Positions 1-5,466 of a stretch of 5,526 bases of DNA are shown in pieces. How positions within the stretch are numbered: position 1 is the first letter of the stretch; every line of letters begins with the position of its first letter. A program made the translations under genes and the position numbers. Origin of the DNA: an uncultured Bacteroidales bacterium. GTDB lineage: Bacteria; Bacteroidota; Bacteroidia; Bacteroidales; WCHB1-69. The notes beneath the pieces were generated by a model. That model was given only the letters and a program-made list of their open reading frames with translations, made no database searches and was not told the DNA's origin. The stretch is from the NCBI GenBank assembly GCA_937901455.1, contig CALDIA010000109.1:1-5526 (forward strand), given 5' to 3'.

Positions 1-564
1 CGATGTACCGTCAATGGTGAGCATGACGATAAACTCTTCCTGGTAAAATTCTTGGTCTGTCATTGACACCCCTTGTAATCTAAATTGTGCGCCACTCCAA
101 TTAAAATCTATTTTTGCTCGATTGTAATTATTCTTGTATATACGTACATTAGAGACTTTCAATATGGTTTCTGACGGTTCTGTAACACACTCAAATTCTT
201 CTTCATTCAAGAAAGATCGGTAGTTATTCCAATATCCATGATAACCATATTTGTTGTAAGCCCAATCGAGAAGTTCACGGTCTGTACCACTCCCGTTCTG
301 TAGCCTTGCTTTACCTTTACATTTGCAAGAATTATTGTCTACTACCCAATTCTCTATTTGTTTTCCCATGGGCATTGGGTGTCCATCAAATTCTATTATT
401 TGTAATGGTCTTGCATGATCTATTTCATAACCTTGTACTGCTCCACCATCACCATCATTGCTGACGATTCTTATCCATTTACTTGGATTGTCTAAGTCAA
501 GACCGCCAGGACACAAGCCACCTTCCCGACAGCTGACAGCCAATAACAAAACTCTTTTTTTCAT
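1..564 (-). CDS. Dual-OB (DuOB)-like domain protein, 3' end outside window
   Basis: An open frame of 188 codons from the ATG at 564 to the window edge, with no stop reached. It begins MKKRVLLLAVSCREGGLCPGG and continues with the KWIRIVSND motif (residues 29-37) and a glycine-rich turn (38-41). C80 and C82 form a CKC pair. Around residues 132-170 lies a second beta-rich block whose pattern (an N-x-x-R/K core, then FNWSGAQFRL and MTDQE) resembles the second barrel of dual-OB proteins. I recognise the family by pattern, not by a search. Proteins of this type are often encoded beside DUF488 genes, as here. OB folds usually bind nucleic acid or nucleotides, but the ligand is unknown. The start is supported by a 1-base stop/start overlap (TAATG) with the upstream DUF488 gene and by a strong GGAGGG site. 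Dual-OB proteins tend to end soon after this point, so probably little is missing. Confidence 0.72.
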   Translation of the reverse strand, partial: MKKRVLLLAVSCREGGLCPGGLDLDNPSKWIRIVSNDGDGGAVQGYEIDHARPLQIIEFDGHPMPMGKQIENWVVDNNSCKCKGKARLQNGSGTDRELLDWAYNKYGYHGYWNNYRSFLNEEEFECVTEPSETILKVSNVRIYKNNYNRAKIDFNWSGAQFRLQGVSMTDQEFYQEEFIVMLTIDGTS

Positions 565-1028
565 TATAGGTTCCCTCCAAATTTAATGTCGTTACTAAAT
601 TTCTTCAATAGCATTTCACTAACCAATCTTCTATGGCATTTCTCAGTTGTTGGTTCTGAACATAGCAAGACTACGTTTTCATATTTACCAAACTGTTCTA
701 CAAAGTTTGAAATCTTTGATTCGCGTTCTAATTGTGCATTAAACGCCCTTTCAAAAACTTTGTAATCCTTATTCATTGCCGTTCCCTTGGTGCGCACTTC
801 TTTTAACAATTCGCTTTTGGGAGCCAAGTCAACCCGGTGAGCATATTTGCATCCATCGACCAACTTGTCAAGAAAGAAAGGCAAATCTTTTTCGAATGCG
901 AATCGTGACAATTGACCATTCGGGTTTAATCGAATGTCAACCAAACAATTGATTTTGTTTTTCTTCAAAATGCCGAAAAACTCTTCTGCGGTTTTCTGTG
1001 TAAAACCAATGTTAAACAAATTAATCAT
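564..1028 (-). CDS. DUF488 family protein, short form (154 aa)
   Basis: A compact DUF488 protein. Diagnostic motifs are IGFT near the N-terminus (7-10), DIR with a nearby proline (D31, R33, P36), LLCSE (121-125) and CHRR (131-134) close to the C-terminus. The strand/motif order IGYT, DVR, LCSE, CHR is the family signature. The conserved Cys-His-Arg and Asp/Arg residues suggest a catalytic or ligand pocket, but no reaction is established for this group. The length is near the usual single-domain size. It overlaps the upstream DUF488 gene by 8 bases (ATGATTAA) and shares one base with the downstream dual-OB gene, so translation is probably coupled. No signal peptide or membrane segment is visible, so it is likely cytoplasmic. 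It is a paralogue of its neighbour but clearly diverged, pointing to an old duplication or separate recruitment. Confidence 0.9.
   Translation of the reverse strand: MINLFNIGFTQKTAEEFFGILKKNKINCLVDIRLNPNGQLSRFAFEKDLPFFLDKLVDGCKYAHRVDLAPKSELLKEVRTKGTAMNKDYKVFERAFNAQLERESKISNFVEQFGKYENVVLLCSEPTTEKCHRRLVSEMLLKKFSNDIKFGGNL
573..578 (-). promoter_or_regulatory. Shine-Dalgarno site for the dual-OB gene
   Basis: On the minus strand GGAGGG lies inside the last codons of the upstream DUF488 gene, 8 bases before the ATG at 564. It is the only clear purine-rich ribosome site seen in this operon; the other starts sit in A-rich sequence. It supports this start and suggests that the terminal gene is translated by re-initiation or at a raised rate. 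Confidence 0.6.
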
Positions 1029-1827
1029 AGTCCTCGTTTTTGTTATAGTTGTTATTATTAAATTTTTTCCATCCGTGCATCAGATTCCAATATCTGTCAC
1101 AGAAGTCACTTATTTTATCTTGGATAGTATCCCCGAAATAGTTGTTGATTTTGGCTTCGTTAGAAAATAGGTCTGTTTCAAGAACATTTAGTTTCTTGAT
1201 TTCCTCTTTTTTGAATATGTTATCTGACAATTCTTTATCTATAGCGTTATTTGAAATAGTGGTGAGTTCGCCATTGTCATTTTGAGCAATGTGTTCTACT
1301 TCAATCCATTTTCCGAACATTTGTTCAACCTTTCTACTGACTAAAAAATACCTATGACAGTTAATAGGCTCTTTCTCGCTACACATCAAGGCTAATGTGT
1401 AGTTTCTATCGTAAGCGTTTTCTATTCTTTTGATACCTTGCAAAAAGAAGTCATCGTTTCTGAACTTCTGAAAATCAACAATTTCATCTGTTGACCGCAA
1501 TTCGTTTTTCTCGGGACGTTTACTTGCAGCAATAGGAAAAATATCTTCATAAAAAATATCTGATGCTTTTGAAAACACCTCTTGTTGCGGACTTGCCTTT
1601 GCCCCAAGTTCTGGAACATGAAGATATGGCACACCATAATGTTCTCCAGCTACCTTCAAATTGTTTGCATTGCATTGTGGGTATTGATTTGAGAACGGGA
1701 CAGAACGCACATCTACCAAGTAAGAGACATTGTATTTTTTCAACGTTTCAAACATTCTTTCCAAGTCAATACCTTCCCTATTTCTGAACAAGGTATAGCC
1801 GATAGTGTATAGCTTTTGTTTATCCAT
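1021..1827 (-). CDS. DUF488 family protein with C-terminal extension (268 aa)
   Basis: DUF488 domain in about residues 5-182: YTIGYT (7-12), LVDVRSVPFS with D39 and R41 (37-46), a HVPELG segment (70-75), ALMCSE (146-151), NCHR (156-159) and EVEHI (176-180), which closes the domain. Residues 183-268 form a hydrophilic extension, Asn- and Lys-rich at the end (NNNNYNKN), which the short DUF488 neighbour lacks. The extension has a few aromatic residues (W247, W253) and could be a partner-binding tail. The start is the ATG at 1827, eight bases inside the end of the HAD gene, in an A-rich context (ACAAAATGG) without a Shine-Dalgarno site. All the family's conserved Asp, Arg, Cys and His positions are present, so the protein is probably active. 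Its biochemical function is unknown. It is probably cytoplasmic and part of a four-protein set with its overlapping neighbours. Confidence 0.9.
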   Translation of the reverse strand: MDKQKLYTIGYTLFRNREGIDLERMFETLKKYNVSYLVDVRSVPFSNQYPQCNANNLKVAGEHYGVPYLHVPELGAKASPQQEVFSKASDIFYEDIFPIAASKRPEKNELRSTDEIVDFQKFRNDDFFLQGIKRIENAYDRNYTLALMCSEKEPINCHRYFLVSRKVEQMFGKWIEVEHIAQNDNGELTTISNNAIDKELSDNIFKKEEIKKLNVLETDLFSNEAKINNYFGDTIQDKISDFCDRYWNLMHGWKKFNNNNYNKNEDYD

Positions 1828-3364
1828 TTTGTATTAATTTGAGATTTGTATTACTACTTAGCATTTTTATAGATTCTCCGTATTCATGCAAAGAATATAA
1901 TTGAAAACCACCAATGATATTTGTCGTTTCTGCTATCAATTGTTTATATGAGCTATCCGAAATATAATCGACAAAAACATTGTTATCATTAGGAATAGAA
2001 CTACAGTCATCGAAAACAACATGCCCATAGTATTTATCAATTAATTCTTCAACTTTTTTATTCTTGCCTGTACTTTGGAAAATGAAGTCGATCCACCCTT
2101 GTTTTGCTTTTTCAAGCATATAAACAAGAATAAACTCTTCCAACCCTATTTCAAAGTATCGGCAACTTATAGCCCAATTCAGAATAATGAAATTTCCATT
2201 ATCAAGAGTACAATATGTTATGGCAGAACATATTCCTAAATTCTCTCCATTCTGTCTAAATATTTCAAAAAATAAAGATTCGGTTCTATCGCTAAATGTA
2301 CGATTCAGTTGAGATAGTTTGAACTGATTTGATTTTGCATACAATCTTGTAGCTTCTTCATGCAATGAGTCCTTAAACACTTTGATAAATAGTTTTGGCA
2401 ACTGATTGTTTTTGCGCTCAACTTCTATTGCTTGAAATTGTCTTCTTCGCACTTGCGAATCTAAGGACAATTCGTTTCTCTCAAAAAAACAACCTGCTAT
2501 CAGTTGTGTTATCAAATCATTATGAGACGACCATTCTGGTACAAAAACATTTGGAAGTTTACTCTTTACTTCATCTCTAATAAGTTGGTTGTCGTCAACA
2601 AATATTATTGCTTCAGGCAATATTGACAGTCGTTTTGCTATTTCCTTTATGTTTTCACTTTTGTCGTTGTTATTTGCCACAATACAATCAATCTGATTTT
2701 TCAAAGGGAAGATGTCTTCTCCCATTTGCTCTATGGTGAGTTTTACTTTTTCGGAATCATTACGTGAACAGATAGCAATGAATATTCCCAATTCATTAGC
2801 AACAACATTTATGAAGTTCATGAAAGACACAAATGGTACGCCATCTTTAGACTGCATATTTCCTATAATTTCTTCAATGCCATCTTCGGCAAGAGTACCG
2901 CACCATAACGTATCATCTAAATCGAATACAATGGCTTTGTATAGAATCTTATACTTGAGAATTGTTTGTGCGACAATTCGCATTATAATTATTCCCAAGA
3001 CAGGAATACTTGTTTTGCTTGACAACTCAAAGATAGAAGGCAGGTCTTGTATTTGGTAAATGTAGTCATAAGATTCTTTACTCGACACATTCTCGCATAC
3101 AACTCCCAATGTTTCAATGTGCTTTTCGGGATTTACAAATTTAAGTGAGAAACCAAAATTCAAGAGAGAATCAAGTAGATATGATATTGTTACATTATTT
3201 GTATCCAACATATATCCTAATCCCGAAATTTGGATTTTGAATTTGTCGCTACTATAATGACGAAATTTTCCTATTAAATTATCAGTATAGTTTTTGATAA
3301 TCTTCTCTGCTATAGGGTTAATGGTACCTTCATTAACGATAATAAACTCGTGATCATGTTCCAT
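1820..3364 (-). CDS. FkbH-like HAD-IIIC protein with C-terminal acyltransferase-like domain
   Basis: The 514-residue protein has three parts. Residues 1-140 resemble the poorly conserved N-terminal region of FkbH proteins. Residues 143-290 are a HAD domain: motif I FDLDDTLWCG (D148, D150), motif II ICSRND (S200), motif III lysine in DKSENIKEIA (K235) and motif IV FVDDN (D257, D258). Residues 330-450 match the GNAT-like C-terminal half of FkbH: AKSNQFKLS (343-351, family KTNQFNLT), AISCRYFEIGLEE (398-410, family SCRVLGRG.E) and STGKNKKVEE (431-440). Characterised FkbH enzymes dephosphorylate 1,3-bisphosphoglycerate and load the glyceryl unit onto an acyl carrier protein. No carrier protein or synthase lies in this window, so the substrate here is uncertain. 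It is the first gene of the operon and its end overlaps the next start by 8 bases. The start at 3364 follows a dyad and an A-rich stretch without a Shine-Dalgarno site. Confidence 0.88.
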   Translation of the reverse strand: MEHDHEFIIVNEGTINPIAEKIIKNYTDNLIGKFRHYSSDKFKIQISGLGYMLDTNNVTISYLLDSLLNFGFSLKFVNPEKHIETLGVVCENVSSKESYDYIYQIQDLPSIFELSSKTSIPVLGIIIMRIVAQTILKYKILYKAIVFDLDDTLWCGTLAEDGIEEIIGNMQSKDGVPFVSFMNFINVVANELGIFIAICSRNDSEKVKLTIEQMGEDIFPLKNQIDCIVANNNDKSENIKEIAKRLSILPEAIIFVDDNQLIRDEVKSKLPNVFVPEWSSHNDLITQLIAGCFFERNELSLDSQVRRRQFQAIEVERKNNQLPKLFIKVFKDSLHEEATRLYAKSNQFKLSQLNRTFSDRTESLFFEIFRQNGENLGICSAITYCTLDNGNFIILNWAISCRYFEIGLEEFILVYMLEKAKQGWIDFIFQSTGKNKKVEELIDKYYGHVVFDDCSSIPNDNNVFVDYISDSSYKQLIAETTNIIGGFQLYSLHEYGESIKMLSSNTNLKLIQNG

Positions 3365-3369
3365 TTTAT

Positions 3370-3406
3370 TTGTTTTTAGGTACGCTCGTCAATCACCTAA
3401 AAACAA
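3370..3406. repeat. 12-bp perfect dyad directly upstream of the HAD start
   Basis: Arms at 3370-3381 (TTGTTTTTAGGT) and 3395-3406 (ACCTAAAAACAA) are exact reverse complements separated by 13 bases. The nearer arm ends only 5 bases before the ATG at 3364. Neither strand has a T-run in the right place for an intrinsic terminator. It could be an operator for a dimeric regulator, or in RNA a hairpin that hides the translation start of the operon's first gene. Confidence 0.6.
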
Positions 3407-3411
3407 TTCGA

Positions 3412-3563
3412 CCAAACACCAAAAGAAACGTGGACATCCTCGCCCACATCCTGGGTGTTTGGCCTAACCCTCAATCTCTGACAAGGAATGCCCACGTTAT
3501 TCACGCAGGCATTCGTAACTGTCATCTGAGATTGATTCCTTCGGTGGCCAAACTTTAGGATGT
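3412..3563. ncRNA. Candidate structured RNA or leader element, family unknown
   Basis: A block at 50% GC (70 of 140 bases, 3411-3550) in an AT-rich gap (25 of 90 bases G or C in 3561-3650). Plus-sense pairings form one rod: 3446-3452 with 3557-3563 (ACATCCT/AGGATGT), 3457-3464 with 3546-3553 (GTTTGGCC/GGCCAAAC), 3471-3478 with 3528-3535, 3479-3483 with 3520-3524, and 3486-3492 with 3508-3514, leaving a 15-base loop. A competing hairpin pairs 3412-3420 with 3454-3462 (CCAAACACC/GGTGTTTGG) and would break the outer rod. Strand is unresolved. Two possible G-U pairs (3454-3455 with 3555-3556) weakly favour plus sense, while a TAAATTTG element at 3649 weakly favours a minus-sense leader of the HAD operon. 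It may be a cis-regulatory leader, a trans-acting small RNA, or a DNA-level element. It and the adjacent dyad account for most of the gene-free stretch 3365-3656; I see only weak AT-rich dyads in 3564-3648. Confidence 0.5.
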
Positions 3564-3648
3564 TTTCAGAACAGCGACGAACGCTATGATTTATAATATG
3601 TTAGTTTAACTTTTTACTTCATTCGATAATTTATTCGTTAGTAATATG

Positions 3649-3656
3649 CAAATTTA
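3649..3656 (-). promoter_or_regulatory. Possible -7 promoter element for the HAD/DUF488 operon
   Basis: TAAATTTG on the minus strand matches the Bacteroides TAnnTTTG element and starts right after the stop codon of the YhcG gene. A well-spaced TTTG -33 partner is absent: the nearest lies 24 bases upstream instead of about 20. If used, transcription would begin near 3640 and give a leader of about 280 bases carrying the structured block and the dyad. In AT-rich DNA the match could be chance. Confidence 0.35.
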
Positions 3657-4688
3657 TCACTTATTCAAAATCAATTGCCGCAAATCGTCCTTGCTTGGGA
3701 GTACTGTTGCGTATTTTGCCGCAAAGATATGGTTGTTGTCCTGTGGCAGTGTGTATTCCACAACGGCATTATCCTTGTCGTGGCACAGCAGAATCCCGAT
3801 TGTCGGATTTTCGTCAGCCAACTTCACCTCCCTGTCATAGTAGTTGACGTACATTTGCATTTGTCCGATGTCTTGGTGCTTTAGTTTGCCTCGTTTCAAG
3901 TCGATAAGCACGAAGCATCTGAGCAGACGGTTGTAGAACGCCAAATCGATGTAAAAATGCTCTTCGGCAAAGGTCAGCCGCACTTGTCGCCCGACGAATG
4001 TAAAGCCCTTGCCTAATTCGAGCAAGAAAGATTGTAAATTGTCTATCAACTTTTGCTCAAGCCTTTTTTCGGAATACGTAGGCAGTTCGGGCAGTCCGGT
4101 GAATTCCAGAATGTACGGGTCTTTCAGCAAATCTTGTGGCTTCTCTATCACCTGTCCTTTCTGCGACAATGCCAATATCTCATCTTTATTGCGGCTCAAC
4201 GCCAATCGCTCGTATAGCGACGAGTCGAATTGCCGCTCCAGTTCGCGCAAACTCCAGTGGTTCTGTGTCGCTTCAATCTCATAGAACCGCCTCTCGTCTG
4301 CATTCTCTATCCGCATAAGCTTGAGGTAATGCGACCAACTGAGGGTGAAGTTTGGCTTTGGCAGAGTGTTGTCGGACAAATTACGAGAAGGTGTCTCGTA
4401 ATTTGAATATGAGAGATAGAAGTTTCTCATATTCTGCAAATTATCCACGGAAAATCCCTTCCCGAATTTTGGTGTGAGGTAGGCGGAAATGTTTTTCAAA
4501 ACCCCTTTGCCATATTCGGCGCGTTGGTTCCCGTTTTGTTCGTCCTCAACTATCAGACGGCCAATCTCATAATAGGTGTAAACCATTGTAACGTTCACGG
4601 CGGTTACAACTGTTCTCCTTGCCTCGTTTATGAGGTCGGCAATCTGTGTTGCCAATTTCCTTTCTGATATGTTTATTTCGTTGCTCAT
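3657..4688 (-). CDS. YhcG/DUF1016 family PDDEXK nuclease
   Basis: Read from the ATG at 4688 the protein has 343 residues. Residues 10-155 are the N-terminal helical, winged-helix-like DUF1016_N region, including VYTYYEIGRLIVE (36-48), YGKGVLKNIS (59-68) and FTLSWSHYLKLMRI (114-127). Residues 180-335 are the nuclease-like domain: E211, FTFVGRQ (229-235), HFYIDLAFY with D248 (244-252), LIDLKRGKL with D263 and K265 (261-269), and GQMQMYVNYYDRE (275-287). The last motif group shows a PD-(D/E)xK active site with Asp in place of the usual Glu of ExK. The family is widespread, often near restriction or mobile genes, and predicted to cut nucleic acid; its target is not established. The frame is open to 4787, but the -7 promoter at 4735-4742 lies within that extension, so the start at 4688 is preferred. 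A sample (4141-4200) is 43% GC against 30% for 2161-2220 in the HAD gene. Confidence 0.88.
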   Translation of the reverse strand: MSNEINISERKLATQIADLINEARRTVVTAVNVTMVYTYYEIGRLIVEDEQNGNQRAEYGKGVLKNISAYLTPKFGKGFSVDNLQNMRNFYLSYSNYETPSRNLSDNTLPKPNFTLSWSHYLKLMRIENADERRFYEIEATQNHWSLRELERQFDSSLYERLALSRNKDEILALSQKGQVIEKPQDLLKDPYILEFTGLPELPTYSEKRLEQKLIDNLQSFLLELGKGFTFVGRQVRLTFAEEHFYIDLAFYNRLLRCFVLIDLKRGKLKHQDIGQMQMYVNYYDREVKLADENPTIGILLCHDKDNAVVEYTLPQDNNHIFAAKYATVLPSKDDLRQLILNK

Positions 4689-4734
4689 TAGCGCAATATG
4701 GTGTATTTCACACATTCCTTCAGTTTTCGAAGCG

Positions 4735-4742
4735 CAAAGGTA
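4735..4742 (-). promoter_or_regulatory. Bacteroides-type -7 promoter of the YhcG gene
   Basis: TACCTTTG on the minus strand is an exact match to TAnnTTTG, followed by C as is common. It predicts a start of transcription around 4729 and a leader of about 40 bases before the ATG at 4688. The -33 region is poor: a GTTA rather than TTTG lies about 19 bases upstream. Confidence 0.62.
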
Positions 4743-4792
4743 CAACTTTTTCCCATAAGTAACGTTAAAAAAATAAAGTAAAACCATCAGGC

Positions 4793-4978
4793 ATGATTAA
4801 TCAGATAATTCCAATTAAAGAGTTGTGTGTCGAAAACGACCCTCTTGGCGAGTTTCTCACGATACCCGTCGGAAAAAGTCGCGAAGTCATGGTCGAACGC
4901 CTTTTTGCGTCCGACAGCCTCAATTGGCAAAATTTGAAAAAATCGCTGGAATATTTGAAAACGCCATGTCGGAAATGA
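4793..4978 (+). CDS. Small uncharacterised protein or gene fragment (61 aa)
   Basis: The ORF runs from ATG 4793 to TGA 4978, divergent from the YhcG gene. The product has a plausible folded-protein composition, with PLGEFLTIPVGKSREVM in the first half and a helical C-terminal part (NWQNLKKSLEYLKTPCRK), and no signal peptide or membrane segment. I do not recognise the family. No promoter or Shine-Dalgarno site is seen before it. The ORF ends just before the promoter of the next gene, as a real gene would. It may be an intact small protein or the C-terminal end of a longer gene whose 5' part was replaced when the neighbouring accessory DNA arrived. The opposite strand of 4787-5143 is also open, but that reading is less protein-like and runs across the next gene. 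Confidence 0.4.
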   Translation: MINQIIPIKELCVENDPLGEFLTIPVGKSREVMVERLFASDSLNWQNLKKSLEYLKTPCRK

Positions 4979-4982
4979 TTTG

Positions 4983-4990
4983 TACTTTTG
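4983..4990 (+). promoter_or_regulatory. Bacteroides-type -7 promoter before the flavoprotein remnant
   Basis: TACTTTTG matches TAnnTTTG and is followed by C. Transcription would begin near 4997, about 80 bases before the ATG at 5079. A TTTG at 4954-4957 lies 25 bases upstream, a little far for the usual -33 spacing. The promoter appears to have outlived the gene it served. Confidence 0.5.
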
Positions 4991-5078
4991 CCGGAAATTA
5001 CTCCGCAGCAAACAAATGGTTAGACTATCGGCGAAGGAAGGATATTGCAAACTGGAATAATGGAAATCAATAAACCAC

Positions 5079-5207
5079 ATGAAAAACGTCTTGATTCTTT
5101 CGGGAAGCCCGCGAATGAACTGCAACTCCGATTTGCTCTGCAATGAGTTTATGCGCGGTGCGCAGGAAACCGGCCACGAGGTGGAGAAAATCCGCCATAA
5201 CTGTTGA
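5079..5207 (+). pseudogene. Truncated flavodoxin-fold NAD(P)H-dependent reductase
   Basis: The 42 codons from ATG 5079 encode the start of a flavodoxin-like FMN reductase or iron-sulfur flavoprotein. MKNVLILSGSPR is the first strand and the FMN phosphate-binding loop (GSPRxNxNS, here SGSPRMNCNSDLL), followed by the first helix NEFMRGAQETGHEVEKI. Full-length members have roughly 170-200 residues; here a TGA follows residue 42 (RHNC) and the sequence after it turns AT-rich with no continuing homology in any frame that I can see. The lost part would have carried the rest of the flavin site and the cysteine motif many members have after this point. A promoter lies upstream, so a short peptide could still be made, but it could not bind FMN as an enzyme. 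A deletion whose left breakpoint is near 5195-5207 is the likely cause. Confidence 0.72.
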
Positions 5208-5253
5208 TTCTATCGTTTTAAATTTGTGATTTTTCCACCATATTTTTCACCAA

Positions 5254-5466
5254 TTGTTTGTTGAAGTAAACAATCGAAAAAAAGGTGAACAATACGAAAA
5301 CAGTAAGTCATTGCTAATTTCCATCAGTTATAAGGAAGTCCCCGCCGAACAGTGGAAGGAAGAGGTTCTCGACCCGGAAATCAAGCCTAACATTGATAAC
5401 ATGGTAGAACGGCAGGTTGACGAGACAAAACACTCATGTCGTCCTGTCGTACCACTTATTGTATGA
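5254..5466 (+). pseudogene. Remnant of a 4-oxalocrotonate tautomerase-like gene
   Basis: The recognisable part is 5317-5415, reading ISISYKEVPAEQW followed by KEEVLDPEIKPNIDNM. This matches the C-terminal half of tautomerase-superfamily proteins, where an (I/V)SV..(K/E)EVP...W..(K/E)V.DPDI pattern precedes a LYKKPGY tail. The tail is not preserved: VERQVDETKHS replaces it. The catalytic N-terminal Pro1 of the family, with its MP start, is not present upstream, and the frame opens only from a TTG at 5254, so no normal start exists. Residues before 5317 (VNNRKKGEQYENSKS) may be decayed coding sequence. It lies just after the flavoprotein remnant in the same direction. The two genes were probably neighbours in the ancestral locus, and both lost parts. 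Confidence 0.5.

Noticed and set aside
3461..3553. Integron attC-like site, prompted by GCCTAAC at 3462-3468
   Set aside because: The required partner GTTRRRY at the far end of the hairpin is missing, and there is no cassette array or integrase in view.
3370..3558. Plus-strand 62-codon ORF in the gap before the HAD gene
   Set aside because: It covers the dyad and the rod-folding element, has no ribosome site, and its product resembles no protein. The base pairing explains the sequence better.
3420..3600. Retron or CRISPR-type RNA
   Set aside because: There is no reverse transcriptase, no cas gene and no regularly spaced direct repeat in the window; complementarity alone does not support either.
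3600..3616. Intrinsic terminator on the plus strand (GTTAGTTTAAC followed by TTTTT)
   Set aside because: The stem is only 4 A/T-rich base pairs with a 3-base loop, too weak to call.
4689..4787. N-terminal extension of the YhcG protein (33 extra residues)
   Set aside because: The extension contains the gene's own TACCTTTG promoter and does not resemble the family's N-terminus, while the protein from 4688 fits the usual start and length.
4787..5143. Minus-strand 118-codon ORF
   Set aside because: It runs antisense across the small plus-strand ORF, a good promoter and the clearly recognisable flavoprotein start, and its own sequence resembles no family.
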